NCBI RefSeq assembly: GCF_014268755.2
Contig: NZ_CP077093.1
Span: forward strand, 4,762,001 to 4,826,000
Source of the DNA: Pseudomonas vanderleydeniana
Lineage (GTDB): Bacteria; Pseudomonadota; Gammaproteobacteria; Pseudomonadales; Pseudomonadaceae
Reading direction: 5' to 3'
Length of the DNA stretch: 64,000 nucleotides
Of the stretch, positions 8,064-16,764 are shown piece after piece. The notes below the pieces were generated by a model. That model saw only the letters and a program-made list of their open reading frames with translations, did not search any database and had not been told where the DNA came from. Both the position numbers and the translations under genes were made by a program. How positions within the stretch are numbered: the first letter of the stretch is position 1; every line of letters begins with the position of its first letter.

Positions 8064-9257
8064 ATGATCTACGACTTCTGCATCATCGGCGGCGGCATCG
8101 TCGGCCTCGCCACCGCCATGGCACTGCTCCAGCGCCAACCTGGCGCCAGCCTGGTGATCCTGGAAAAAGAGGCCAGCCTGGCCCGCCACCAGACCGGACA
8201 CAACAGCGGAGTGATCCACGCCGGCATCTACTACGCGCCGGGCAGTCTCAAGGCTGACCTGTGCAAGCGTGGCGCCCAGGCCACCAAGGACTTTTGTCGC
8301 GAACACGGCATCCGTCACGAGGTCTGCGGCAAGCTGCTGGTGGCCTCCACGCCACTGGAAATGCAACGGATGCAGGCGCTGTACGAGCGCTCGCAACTCA
8401 ACGGACTGAAGGTCGAGCGGCTGGACGCCGATGAACTGCGCCGGCGAGAACCGAACATCGTCGGCCTCGGCGCGCTGTTTCTGGATGCCACCGGCATCGT
8501 CGACTATCGCCAGGTTTGTGAAGCGATGGCCCGGGTGATCACCGGCAACGGCGGGGAAATCCGCCTGCAGCAGAGCGTCACCGCCATCCGGGAAAACACC
8601 GACAGCGTCACCGTCAGCACCGGCGACAGCGTCTGGCAGGCCCGCCGACTGGTGGCCTGCGCCGGCCTGCAGTCCGATCGCCTGGCGACCCTGGCCGGGG
8701 TGGCCATCGACCACCAGATCATTCCGTTTCGTGGCGAGTACTTCCGTCTGCCGGCGTCGAAGAACGCCATCGTCAACCACCTGATCTACCCGATCCCGGA
8801 TCCGGATTTGCCATTCCTCGGCGTGCACCTGACGCGCATGATCGACGGCAGCGTCACCGTCGGTCCTAACGCGGTGCTGGGGCTGGGCCGGGAAAACTAC
8901 CGCAAGTTCTCGGTGAACTGGCGCGATGTCGCGCAGTACGCGCGCTTCCCAGGGTTCTGGAGAACCCTTGGGCAGAACCTGCGCTCCGGCACCCAGGAGC
9001 TGAAGAACTCACTGAGCAAACGCGGCTACCTGGAACTGTGCCGCAAGTACTGCCCGTCGCTGGCGGTCGAGGACCTGCTGCCCTGCGAGGCCGGTATCCG
9101 CGCCCAGGCGGTCAGGCGCGACGGCAGCCTGGTGCATGATTTCCTGTTCGCCGAAACGGCGCGCATGGTGCATGTCTGCAACGCGCCCTCGCCAGCCGCC
9201 ACCTCGGCGATGCCGATCGGCGAGATGATCGCCGAGCGGCTTCTGGGGCCACGCTAG
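8064..9257 (+). CDS. lhgO: L-2-hydroxyglutarate oxidase/dehydrogenase
   Basis: This 397-residue FAD enzyme oxidises L-2-hydroxyglutarate to 2-oxoglutarate and passes electrons to oxygen or quinones. It opens with the ADP-binding motif IIGGGIVGLATA and the family pattern LEKEASLARHQTGHNSGVIH. Later segments (GIRAQAVRRDGSLVHDF near the C-terminus) also match LhgO/YgaF. ATG at 8064 is chosen because the upstream open frame shows no homology and the FAD motif should begin near residue 6. In many bacteria lhgO sits with csiD; here it stands alone after inhA, 134 bases downstream. Confidence 0.9.
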   Translation: MIYDFCIIGGGIVGLATAMALLQRQPGASLVILEKEASLARHQTGHNSGVIHAGIYYAPGSLKADLCKRGAQATKDFCREHGIRHEVCGKLLVASTPLEMQRMQALYERSQLNGLKVERLDADELRRREPNIVGLGALFLDATGIVDYRQVCEAMARVITGNGGEIRLQQSVTAIRENTDSVTVSTGDSVWQARRLVACAGLQSDRLATLAGVAIDHQIIPFRGEYFRLPASKNAIVNHLIYPIPDPDLPFLGVHLTRMIDGSVTVGPNAVLGLGRENYRKFSVNWRDVAQYARFPGFWRTLGQNLRSGTQELKNSLSKRGYLELCRKYCPSLAVEDLLPCEAGIRAQAVRRDGSLVHDFLFAETARMVHVCNAPSPAATSAMPIGEMIAERLLGPR

Positions 9258-9274
9258 ATCATGACACCGCTGGA

Positions 9275-9598
9275 TCAGTCGTCCAGCGGCATGTCCAGCA
9301 GGGCCGAGCCCAGGCTCTTGCCATGGGCATCCAGCGCCAGCGAACGGGTCACGCCGCCACGCAGGATGCCCGGCAGCACGAAGTTCAGCGCCTGCACGCC
9401 GGGCAACTCGTAGCGCCGCACCGGCGCGGCGTCCGGGTCGCGCAGCTCGGCGAACCAGGCCGCGACCCGCTCCGCCGTCAGCCACTGGCGCAGCCGTGGA
9501 TAGTCTTCGGCACGGTAGGCGATCACCGAGATGTTCGAGGTGTCGCCCTTGTCGCCGGTACGCGAATGGGCCAGGGCCCGCACATTCAAGCCACTCAT
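9275..9598 (-). CDS. AtuA-associated small ferredoxin-like-fold protein
   Basis: This 107-residue cytoplasmic protein begins MSGLNVRALAHSRTGDKGDT, the signature of the small domain that is often fused to the C-terminus of AtuA-family (DUF1446) proteins. Here it is a separate gene that overlaps the end of the AtuA-like gene by 4 bases (9595-9598, ATGA type), which indicates coupled translation and a stable complex. The biochemical role is unknown; the family is tied to acyclic terpene and branched acyl-CoA catabolism in Pseudomonas. Confidence 0.75.
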   Translation of the reverse strand: MSGLNVRALAHSRTGDKGDTSNISVIAYRAEDYPRLRQWLTAERVAAWFAELRDPDAAPVRRYELPGVQALNFVLPGILRGGVTRSLALDAHGKSLGSALLDMPLDD

Positions 9599-10947
9599 TG
9601 CCGATCCTCCAGATGCACCCGGGCCACCAGGCTCTCGCGTGGCAACAGCAACGACGCCACCGCCACCACCTGCCGCAAGCTCTTGCTGGCACCGCCGCCG
9701 CCCGAGGGGCCATTGGTGTACAGCGTTTCCACTTCATTGCCGACCCGCACCGCATCGACGCGCCGGGCACAACGGGCGGCCACGCGCAGGCGAACCTCCC
9801 ACGGCTCGCTCGCGGCCCGCTCGCCCAGGCGTTCGCCATGCAACGAGTCGACCCCCATCAGTTCGGCCCGCACCTCGTCCATCTCGACGCCGATGATCCG
9901 CAGGCGCTCCAGCACCACCTCACGCGCCAACCGCGCCCGAGCCAAGGCCCCCGGACCGCCATAGGACATCTGCCCCTCGCCGATCCAGCCGTCCAGGTAA
10001 CCGACCGAGACCTTCAGCGACGCCGGCCGCGGCAGCCCGGTGGCGCCCTGTACCTGCACCCGGTCCGGGCCCTGGTCGGCAAAGCTCACCTGGGAAAAAT
10101 CCGCGGTGACATCCGGGGTCAGGTAGGCCGCCGGGTCATGCACCTCATAGATCAGTTGTTCGGCGCAGGTCGCCCGGTCCACCCGCCCACCGCTGCCGGC
10201 GACCTTGGTGATGATCGCCTCGCCCTGCTCGTTGACCTCGGCCAGCGGAAAGCCCAGGTACGCCAGATTCGGCACGTCCTTGACCCCGGGATCGGCAAAG
10301 TAGCCGCCGGTGATCTGTCCGGCGCACTCCAGAAGATGGCCGACCAGGGTGCCGCGCCCCAGGCGCTGCCAGTCATCCGCCGCCCAGCCGAACGCGAACA
10401 GCTGCGGGGCGAGGAACAACGACGGGTCGGCGACCCGGCCGGTGATCACCACATCGGCATCCGCCGCCAGCGCCTGGACGATACCCTCGGCGCCCATGTA
10501 GGCGTTGGCCGACACCAGCCGCTCGCCCAACTGCGCCACCCGCAGGCCATTATCGAGCAGGCGCTCGGGCTCGGCCTGCAGCGCCGCCAACACGTCGTCA
10601 CCGGTGACCGCCGCCACCTTCAGCGCCGGCAGGCCCAGCTCGACGGCGATCCGCCGCACCTCCCGGGCCGCGGCCAGCGGGTTGGCCGCGCCCATGTTGG
10701 TGATGATCCGCAACCGCCGCGCATTGCCGGCGACGAAGGGCAGCACCCGCTGCATGCGCTCACGCAGCAACGGATCGAAACCCGCCTCGGGATCGCTCAG
10801 CCGCGCCTGCTGGGCCAGGGCGATGGTGCGCTCGGCCAGGCATTCGAACACCAGGTAGTCCAGCTCGCCCTTGGCCGCCAGTTCCACGGCCGGTTCGATA
10901 CGGTCGCCGGAGTAGCCGGCGCCGGAACCGATACGCAAGGTTTTCAT
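9595..10947 (-). CDS. AtuA-domain (DUF1446) protein, acyclic terpene utilisation-like
   Basis: This 450-residue protein of the AtuA/DUF1446 family starts at ATG 10947 behind AAGGGC (MKTLRIGSGAGYSGDRIEPAV). Conserved segments include ITNMGAANPLAAAREV, ITGRVADPSLFLAP and YTNGPSGGGGASKSLRQV near the end. AtuA is needed for citronellol/geraniol use in P. aeruginosa but its reaction is not settled. None of the other atu genes (carboxylase, dehydrogenases) is near. Instead the operon partner is a CitMHS carboxylate transporter, which points to a hydroxy- or tricarboxylic acid substrate. Confidence 0.8.
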   Translation of the reverse strand: MKTLRIGSGAGYSGDRIEPAVELAAKGELDYLVFECLAERTIALAQQARLSDPEAGFDPLLRERMQRVLPFVAGNARRLRIITNMGAANPLAAAREVRRIAVELGLPALKVAAVTGDDVLAALQAEPERLLDNGLRVAQLGERLVSANAYMGAEGIVQALAADADVVITGRVADPSLFLAPQLFAFGWAADDWQRLGRGTLVGHLLECAGQITGGYFADPGVKDVPNLAYLGFPLAEVNEQGEAIITKVAGSGGRVDRATCAEQLIYEVHDPAAYLTPDVTADFSQVSFADQGPDRVQVQGATGLPRPASLKVSVGYLDGWIGEGQMSYGGPGALARARLAREVVLERLRIIGVEMDEVRAELMGVDSLHGERLGERAASEPWEVRLRVAARCARRVDAVRVGNEVETLYTNGPSGGGGASKSLRQVVAVASLLLPRESLVARVHLEDRQ

Positions 10948-10963
10948 TGCAAAGCCCTTCATT

Positions 10964-12256
10964 TCAAAAGACGCCCAGAAGCAACGCCGTCAAGGTCATC
11001 AGCACCGAGGCGGCAAACAGGAATGGAATGGTGAAACGCTGGTGATCGGCCAACTCGATCTTGCACAGCCCCACCAGCAGGAAGGTCGCCGGGGTCAGCG
11101 GGCTGACCGGGAAGCCGGTGGTGTGCACCCCGAGCAGGGAGGCCTGGGCCACTTGCAGCGGTTCGACGCCCAGGGCCTTGCCGACCTCGGCAATCACCGG
11201 CATCACCCCGAAGTAGAACGAGTCCGGGTCGAACAGCAGGCTCAGCGGCATCGACAGCAGCCCGACCACCGTCGGGATCAGCTTGCCGTGCCCGGCGGGA
11301 ATCTGCGCCACCGCCACCTCGGCCATGGCCTTGAGCATGCCGGTGCCCTGCATGATGCCGGTGAACACCCCGGCTGCCAGGAGGATGCTGGCCATGGTCA
11401 GCGCGGTCTTGGCGTGGGCGTCGATACGCTCGCGCTGGGCATCGACATTCGGGTAGTTCAGGCACAGGGCAACCACGGTGCCGAGCATGAACATCACCAC
11501 CGGGTCGACCCAGCCGGCGATCATCACCACCATCACCAGCACGGTCAGCAGCAGGTTGGCCCAGAACAGCCGAGGACGGCGCAGGCGCTCTTGCTCGGCG
11601 CTGATCACCCGGGTCGGCGCGCTGCCGACCGCGGCTCCGGCGCCTAGGCCCAGGCGGCGCTCCTCGCGCCGGCCCAGCCACCAGGCACTGGCGAACACGA
11701 ACAGCAGCCCGACGATCTGCACCGGGATCAGCGGCTGGAACAGGTCCGCCACCGGCACGTGCAAGGCCGCTGACGAACGCAGTACCGGCCCGGTCCACGG
11801 CAGGAAGTTGACCCCGGCGGCCATGGCCGCGACACAGGCCAGGATCCGCCGGTCGATACCCAGCCGCGTGTACAGCGGCAGCATCGCCGGCACCGTGACC
11901 AGGAAGGTCACCGCCCCGGAGCCGTCCAGGTGCACCAGCAACGCGAGCAGCGCGGTGCCAACGACGATCCGGCTCGGCCGGGTGCCGACGGTGCGCAGGA
12001 TACGGTCGATGATCGGGTCGAGCATGCCGGCATCGGTCATCACGCCGAAGAACAAAATGGCAAAGACGAACATGCCGACCACGGGGGCGACGTTCTTGAT
12101 CCCGGTAATGATGAAGGTGCTGGTCTGCAGGCCGAAGCCGCCGAGCAGCGCGGCGATGATCGGCAAGGCGATCAGGGCGACCAGGGGCGAGAGGCGCTTG
12201 CTCATGACAGCCGCAAGCAGACAGAGAATGGTGACGACACCCAGCGTGGCAAGCAT
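10964..12256 (-). CDS. CitMHS-family citrate/carboxylate-Mg2+:H+ symporter
   Basis: This 430-residue inner-membrane transporter has about 11-12 hydrophobic segments and the CitMHS-type motifs [51 protein letters not shown] and [16 protein letters not shown]. Family members import metal-complexed citrate or related carboxylates. GGAG lies 8 bases before the ATG. It is the first gene of the operon with the AtuA-like pair and is divergent from a LysR regulator at 12390, which probably controls it. Confidence 0.88.
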   Translation of the reverse strand: MLATLGVVTILCLLAAVMSKRLSPLVALIALPIIAALLGGFGLQTSTFIITGIKNVAPVVGMFVFAILFFGVMTDAGMLDPIIDRILRTVGTRPSRIVVGTALLALLVHLDGSGAVTFLVTVPAMLPLYTRLGIDRRILACVAAMAAGVNFLPWTGPVLRSSAALHVPVADLFQPLIPVQIVGLLFVFASAWWLGRREERRLGLGAGAAVGSAPTRVISAEQERLRRPRLFWANLLLTVLVMVVMIAGWVDPVVMFMLGTVVALCLNYPNVDAQRERIDAHAKTALTMASILLAAGVFTGIMQGTGMLKAMAEVAVAQIPAGHGKLIPTVVGLLSMPLSLLFDPDSFYFGVMPVIAEVGKALGVEPLQVAQASLLGVHTTGFPVSPLTPATFLLVGLCKIELADHQRFTIPFLFAASVLMTLTALLLGVF

Positions 12257-12327
12257 GGGAAGACTCCAGTGAGCCGCCTCGTCAGGTCAGGAACCCGAGA
12301 GCGGACGGTTATTGTTTTCCCTGGAGT

Positions 12328-12361
12328 ATTGGAATGCGGTTAAGCTTTGTAAATTGGAATG
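12328..12361. promoter_or_regulatory. Direct repeats, candidate LysR-type site
   Basis: The 9-mer attggaatg occurs at 12328-12336 and again at 12353-12361, 25 bases apart, in the divergent gap between the CitMHS operon and the LysR gene. A CATTC/GAATG inverted repeat (12374-12378 and 12388-12392) overlaps the LysR start. The spacing suits a tetrameric LysR regulator binding two sites; this is inference. Confidence 0.4.
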
Positions 12362-12389
12362 TTCACCGCCTTGCATTCGGAAAAACAGA

Positions 12390-13334
12390 ATGAAGAACGC
12401 CCTCCAGCATATTCGCGCCTTCCTCACGGTCGCCCGCACCGGCAGCTTCACCCGGGCGGCGGATGAGTTGCACCTGTCGCCCTCGGCCCTGACCGTGCAA
12501 GTGCAGCAGTTGGAAGACTGGCTCGGCGTCGCCCTGCTCGAACGCAGCCCGCGCCAGGTCAGCCTGACCAGCGCCGGGCAGCAGGCCCGCGACCCCATGG
12601 AAAAGCTGCTGCTGGACCTGGATAACATCGTCAGCGGTTCCCGCGACCTGGCCAGCCTGCAGCGTGGCGTGGTGACCATCGCCGCCTTGCCGTCGATCTG
12701 CTCCGGCGCCCTGCCACCGGTGCTGCGGGCCTTTCGTGAAGCCTATCCAGGAGTGGAAGTGCGCCTGCGCGACGTGGTGGCCCAGCGCATCGACGCGCTG
12801 GTGCGCGAGAACGAGGTCGACTTCGGCCTTGGCGTGCGCGCGCGGCTCAGCCATGGCCTGGACTTCGAGGTGGTGATGGTCGACCGGCTCTGCCTGTTCG
12901 TGCCCGAACAGCACCCGCTGGCACGCCAGCCGCGCGTGCGACTGGCGGACCTGAGCGGCCAGCCGATGATCCTCACCGGACGCGACAGCAGCGTGCGCGA
13001 ACGGGTCGAACAGTTGTTCGACGAGCAGCGCCTGACCCTGGTCCCGGGGCTGGAAGCCAATTACATGTCCACGGTGCTGGCCCTGGTTCGCCAGGGGCTG
13101 GGCATGACCCTGCTGCCAGAGTCGGCGGACGACTCGCTCAGCGGTCTGCGGCGCCTGCCGGTGGCACATGCCGGGGTCAGCCGCGAGATCGGCCTGATCA
13201 CCCGTGCCGGCCAGACCCTGGGCCCGGCGGCGGCGCGCTTCAGTGCGCTGGTCCGCGAGCGTTTCGCCCTTGCCGCAGAGGCCCGCTCAGAGTCGGCTGA
13301 CGTTGTCGCCGAAGGTCCGGATCAGTTCCAGTAG
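12390..13334 (+). CDS. LysR-family transcriptional regulator
   Basis: This 314-residue regulator has the winged HTH at residues 1-60 (MKNALQHIRAFLTVARTGS, then AADELHLSPSALTVQVQQLE) and the periplasmic-binding-protein-like effector domain at about 90-295. ATG at 12390 is chosen because the HTH begins immediately there; the open frame upstream adds 26 unrelated residues. It is divergent from the CitMHS/AtuA operon and is likely its activator, sensing a carboxylate. Its last 48 bases overlap the last 48 bases of the convergent LysR gene at 13287-14201. Confidence 0.88.
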   Translation: MKNALQHIRAFLTVARTGSFTRAADELHLSPSALTVQVQQLEDWLGVALLERSPRQVSLTSAGQQARDPMEKLLLDLDNIVSGSRDLASLQRGVVTIAALPSICSGALPPVLRAFREAYPGVEVRLRDVVAQRIDALVRENEVDFGLGVRARLSHGLDFEVVMVDRLCLFVPEQHPLARQPRVRLADLSGQPMILTGRDSSVRERVEQLFDEQRLTLVPGLEANYMSTVLALVRQGLGMTLLPESADDSLSGLRRLPVAHAGVSREIGLITRAGQTLGPAAARFSALVRERFALAAEARSESADVVAEGPDQFQ

Positions 13335-14201
13335 CATCTTCACCCGCTGCGGCAGGTTGCCAGCGGGGTACACCGCATGCATCTGCGGGTTCTCGCCACT
13401 GCTGGAGGTCAGCCGATACGCCGGAAAGACCCGCACCAGCCGCCCCTGCTCCACTTCCGGCTCCGCCAGCCAGTCCGCCAGGCGGGCAATCCCGACCCCG
13501 GCCAGTGCTGCCTGAAACACCGCCGCGCCGGAGCTGAAACGAAATTTCGGATGCACCCGGAAGCCGATGGCCTGCTGATCATTACGAAAATTCCACTCCT
13601 TAAGAATCCGTGGGGCGGTGTGCAGGATCAGCGAATGACGGTCCAATGCCTCGATTGAGTCGGGCATGCCACAACGCTCCAGATAGGCGGGACTGGCATA
13701 CAGGTAGCGGGCATAGCTCCACAGCGGAAAACCGATCAGGTCGCTCGATTGCGGGAAGGCACCCCGAATCGAGAAATCCAGCTTGCTGCGGGCCGGGTCG
13801 ATGGTTTCGTCGGTGAAGACCACGTCGATGTTCACCTGCGGGTAGCGCTCGCAGTACTGGGCAATCAGCCGGGGGATCACACCATGGGCGAGAGACTCCG
13901 GCGCCGAGAAGCGAATCCAGCCGTTGGCCAGGCCGCTGATGCCGGCCAGGTCCTCATCGGCTTCACGTTGCAGATCCAGCATTTTGTAGGCATGCGGCAA
14001 CAGGCGCTCGCCAGCCTCGGTGAGGCTCACCGCGTTGGCCGAACGGTTGAACAGCTTGACCCCGGCGCTCTCCTCGAGCGCCTGAACGGCGCGGGTCACA
14101 GCGCTTGGCGAACGGCCCAGGGTGCGCGCGGCGACGATGAAGCTGCGCTTGCGCGCCACCGTGGCGAAGGCCTCGAGCTCGCCCAACATATCCAGTGCCA
14201 T
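13287..14201 (-). CDS. LysR-family regulator divergent from the oxygenase cassette
   Basis: This 304-residue LysR protein has its HTH at about residues 3-60 (MLGELEAFATVARKRSF, then AARTLGRSPSAVTRAVQALE) and effector domain at about 90-295. The ATG at 14201 has GAGGTGA upstream; a GTG one codon earlier is possible. It faces the clavaminate-synthase-like oxygenase gene across 109 bases that carry a well-formed LysR box, so it is the likely regulator of that cassette and of itself. The 3' end overlaps the convergent LysR gene by 48 bases. Confidence 0.88.
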   Translation of the reverse strand: MALDMLGELEAFATVARKRSFIVAARTLGRSPSAVTRAVQALEESAGVKLFNRSANAVSLTEAGERLLPHAYKMLDLQREADEDLAGISGLANGWIRFSAPESLAHGVIPRLIAQYCERYPQVNIDVVFTDETIDPARSKLDFSIRGAFPQSSDLIGFPLWSYARYLYASPAYLERCGMPDSIEALDRHSLILHTAPRILKEWNFRNDQQAIGFRVHPKFRFSSGAAVFQAALAGVGIARLADWLAEPEVEQGRLVRVFPAYRLTSSSGENPQMHAVYPAGNLPQRVKMLLELIRTFGDNVSRL

Positions 14202-14210
14202 CACTCACCT

Positions 14211-14238
14211 CATTGCACTTTTCGCAATGTGGTATTGC
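14211..14238. promoter_or_regulatory. Candidate LysR operator
   Basis: CATTGC-N7-GCAATG (14211-14229) is a perfect inverted repeat that contains the T-N11-A LysR box, and the GCAAT half forms a second inverted repeat with ATTGC at 14234-14238. It lies 10-37 bases upstream of the LysR start and 73-100 bases upstream of the oxygenase start, the usual position for a shared operator. Confidence 0.6.
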
Positions 14239-14310
14239 AACACAAAAAAGTCCCTTCCGTTAGCCTTCGCGCTTAACCCACAGGGATGTAGGAATAGAGG
14301 AGTCAAGGAC

Positions 14311-15396
14311 GTGTCAAAACTGGAAGAGACGGTCAGGAATTCAGCCAGCCAAATCCGCGAGCACAGCCCGCACTGGCTGGTGCGCAATGTGTCGTCACCG
14401 ACCCTGCAGGCCCTGCCTGAAATCCACCTTTCGTTTACCGAGCAGCGACAATTGCACGCAGCACTTTCCCCCCTGGCCATCCGTGACAGCGCCTCGGGCA
14501 TCGACAGGATGCCGGCCCTTGCGCAGTTGCTGGAACGTGTCTTGAGTGCCGACAAGCAGCAGGTGCTGCGCGACTTTCCGAAGTCCGAGGCGGTGGCGTT
14601 GATCGTCCGCGGCCTGCCGATCGACGCGCAGTTGCCGGCCACGCCCTACGACGACGAACCCGGGATCGAGGACCTGCCGGTGCTGAGCGGCGCGATCCTC
14701 GGCGTGCTGGCCGCCCTCGGCACCCGGCCGGTCGGTTATCAGGGCGAAAGCGACAAGACGGTGTTCCGCCACGTTTCGCCCAAACAGGAGCGCGAGAGCG
14801 AGGCCAGCTCGTTCGGCTCGCGGGTGAGCCTGGGCATGCATGTCGACAACCCGCACCTGCCGCTGACCTGCGAGCCGGTCGACGGGCTCTCGGCCTGCCC
14901 CGAATACCTGAGCCTGACCGGCCTGCGCTGTGAAATGGATGTCCCCACCCGCATCGTCGCCATTCGTGACGTGCTGGACATCCTGCCCGACTTCGTCGAG
15001 CAGGAACTGCAGCGGCCGAACTTCAGCATTCGCCGGCCGGAGTCCTTCGGCAAGCAAGGCAACGTGCTGGAAAACGTCCCGCTGCTCTACACACCCGCCA
15101 CCGGCGGGCTGCACTGCCGCTACAACAAGGCGGCCGTCACCGCTAACACCGCCAACGCCAGCTTCGCCATGCAACTGTTCTCCGCCACCGCCAACCACCC
15201 CGATGTCATCCGCCACATCCTGCTCCAGCCCGGTGACCTGCTGATCTTCAAGAACCAGCAGACCCTGCATGCCCGCGACGGTTTCACCCCGCGCTATGAC
15301 GGGCGTGACCGCTGGATGATCCGGGTGTTCGGGGTGGACGACCCGGCGCGGGTAGTGCCGGTGAATCCGACCCAACCCTTTATCGTCAGAGCCTGA
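14311..15396 (+). CDS. Clavaminate synthase-like Fe(II)/2-oxoglutarate oxygenase, likely free amino-acid hydroxylase
   Basis: This 361-residue protein belongs to the TauD/clavaminate synthase superfamily. The iron triad is visible: His177 and Asp179 in GMHVDNPH and the distal His320 in TLHARDGFTP. The segment HARDGFTPRYDGRDRWMIR (320-338), with the 2-oxoglutarate-binding Arg, follows the H-x-R-x-x-F-x-PRYDG-x-DRW pattern of clavaminate synthase, AsnO and VioC-type enzymes, which hydroxylate free or modified amino acids at the beta or nearby carbon. The GTG start at 14311 is favoured by AGAGGAG seven bases upstream. It is the first gene of a three-gene cassette with a TSUP transporter 4 bases downstream and a YbaK protein, and is divergent from a LysR regulator. 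Substrate unknown. Confidence 0.8.
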   Translation: MSKLEETVRNSASQIREHSPHWLVRNVSSPTLQALPEIHLSFTEQRQLHAALSPLAIRDSASGIDRMPALAQLLERVLSADKQQVLRDFPKSEAVALIVRGLPIDAQLPATPYDDEPGIEDLPVLSGAILGVLAALGTRPVGYQGESDKTVFRHVSPKQERESEASSFGSRVSLGMHVDNPHLPLTCEPVDGLSACPEYLSLTGLRCEMDVPTRIVAIRDVLDILPDFVEQELQRPNFSIRRPESFGKQGNVLENVPLLYTPATGGLHCRYNKAAVTANTANASFAMQLFSATANHPDVIRHILLQPGDLLIFKNQQTLHARDGFTPRYDGRDRWMIRVFGVDDPARVVPVNPTQPFIVRA

Positions 15397-15400
15397 TTAC

Positions 15401-16165
15401 ATGTTTGATATCGTCATCCTTTGCTGCTTCGCCTTCGCCGCCGGTCTCATCGACGCGGCGGTCGGCGGCGGCGGACTGATCCAGATTCCCGCGCTGTTCA
15501 ACGTGCTGCCCTCGGCCCCGCCGGCTGCCCTGCTGGGCACCAACAAGGTCGCGGCGGCCGCCGGCACGACCTTCGCGGCACGCTCGTTCGTGCGCAAGGT
15601 GGTGATCAACTGGGGCCTGGTGATTCCGGCGGCCGGTGCGGCCTTCGTGATGTCGTTCTTCGGCGCGGCCACGGTCTCGGCCGTGCCGCAGTCGGTGGTG
15701 CGCCCGGCGGTACTGGTGATGATCGTGCTGATGGCGCTCTACACCTTCTGGAAGAAGGACTTCGGCGCCCTGCACAAGCCGATGCAGATCGGCACCCGGG
15801 AAAAACTGCTGGCCGTGCTGATCGGTGGCGCCATCGGTTTCTATGACGGCCTGTTCGGCCCCGGTACCGGCAGCTTCCTGATCTTCCTGTTCATCCGCTG
15901 CTTCGCCTTCGACTTCCTGCACGCCTCGGCCTCGGCAAAACTGGTGAACATCGCCACCAACGTCGCCGCCCTCGTGTTCTTCATCCCGACCGGCAACGTC
16001 ATGTACCTGATCGCGCTGCCAATGGCCGTGTTCAACATCCTGGGGGCCCTGACCGGCACCTGGCTCGCGGTACGCCGGGGCGTGCCCTTCGTCCGCGCGC
16101 TGTTCCTGGTCCTGCTGGTGATTCTGATCAGCAAGCTCTCCTACGACCTGATCAAGCCACTCTGA
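15401..16165 (+). CDS. TSUP (TauE/SafE, YfcA-like) membrane transporter
   Basis: This 254-residue inner-membrane protein has about 8 hydrophobic helices and the paired TSUP motifs AAVGGGGLIQIPAL near the N-terminus and GAIGFYDGLFGPGTGSFLIF near the middle. Family members export or import small organic or sulphur anions such as sulfite, sulfoacetate or taurine-derived acids. It starts 4 bases after the oxygenase stop, so it is co-transcribed. Export of the oxygenase product or uptake of its substrate is inferred. Confidence 0.85.
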   Translation: MFDIVILCCFAFAAGLIDAAVGGGGLIQIPALFNVLPSAPPAALLGTNKVAAAAGTTFAARSFVRKVVINWGLVIPAAGAAFVMSFFGAATVSAVPQSVVRPAVLVMIVLMALYTFWKKDFGALHKPMQIGTREKLLAVLIGGAIGFYDGLFGPGTGSFLIFLFIRCFAFDFLHASASAKLVNIATNVAALVFFIPTGNVMYLIALPMAVFNILGALTGTWLAVRRGVPFVRALFLVLLVILISKLSYDLIKPL

Positions 16166-16174
16166 GGAAAGCCC

Positions 16175-16654
16175 ATGTACCCCGTCTTCGATCGATTGGT
16201 CAGCCTGCTCGACAGCCACGGTGCCCGCTACCGGGTCCTGCAGCACGATGCCGAAGGGCAGTCGTTTCGGGTCGCCGACATCCGCGGCACTGAACCGGGC
16301 CAGGGCGCCAAGGCCATGCTCTGCGCCCTCAAGGGCCAGGCCGAGCGCTACGCCCTGGCGATTCTGCCGGGGGACCACAAGCTCGACATGAAAAAGCTCG
16401 GTGCGGCACTGGGCGGAAAAAAGGCCGAACTGGTGAAGGCCGAAACCGCCATGGCGCTGACCGGCTGCCGGATCGGTGCGATTCCGCCGTTCGTGTTCGA
16501 CGAGCGGATCGAGCTGATCGTCGACCCGAGCCTGACCCGACGTTATGAAGAGATCGCCTTCAATGCCGGGCGACTGGATGCCTCGATGATCCTGGCGAGC
16601 CACGACTACCTGGCGATCACCCAGCCACGCCTGATCGACATCAGCCAGGCCTGA
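16175..16654 (+). CDS. YbaK/ProX-type aminoacyl-tRNA trans-editing protein
   Basis: This 159-residue free-standing YbaK-fold protein belongs to a family that hydrolyses misacylated tRNAs (for example Cys- or Ala-tRNA(Pro)). The conserved lysine of the fold appears in GQGAKAMLCAL (about residue 46), and the G-x-x-P loop in CRIGAIPPFVF (about 97-107). GAGGAAAG precedes the ATG, 9 bases after the TSUP stop. Its place in an operon with an amino-acid-hydroxylase-like enzyme suggests it clears tRNA charged with the modified amino acid, as self-protection; this is inference. Confidence 0.82.
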   Translation: MYPVFDRLVSLLDSHGARYRVLQHDAEGQSFRVADIRGTEPGQGAKAMLCALKGQAERYALAILPGDHKLDMKKLGAALGGKKAELVKAETAMALTGCRIGAIPPFVFDERIELIVDPSLTRRYEEIAFNAGRLDASMILASHDYLAITQPRLIDISQA

Positions 16655-16764
16655 GGCGTGCGCAACAGAGCGGATTGGCACCGGTGTTTTCCCTGCAAAT
16701 GGCCCTTGCCAAGGCACGGCGGCCTGACTGTAATGCGCAGGGAACCACCGCCTGAGTCGACACC

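Noticed and set aside
7243..16654. Idea that inhA and the clavaminate-synthase-like oxygenase belong to an isonitrile biosynthesis cluster
   Set aside because: They are 7 kb apart with unrelated operons and regulators between them, and no isonitrile synthase gene is present.
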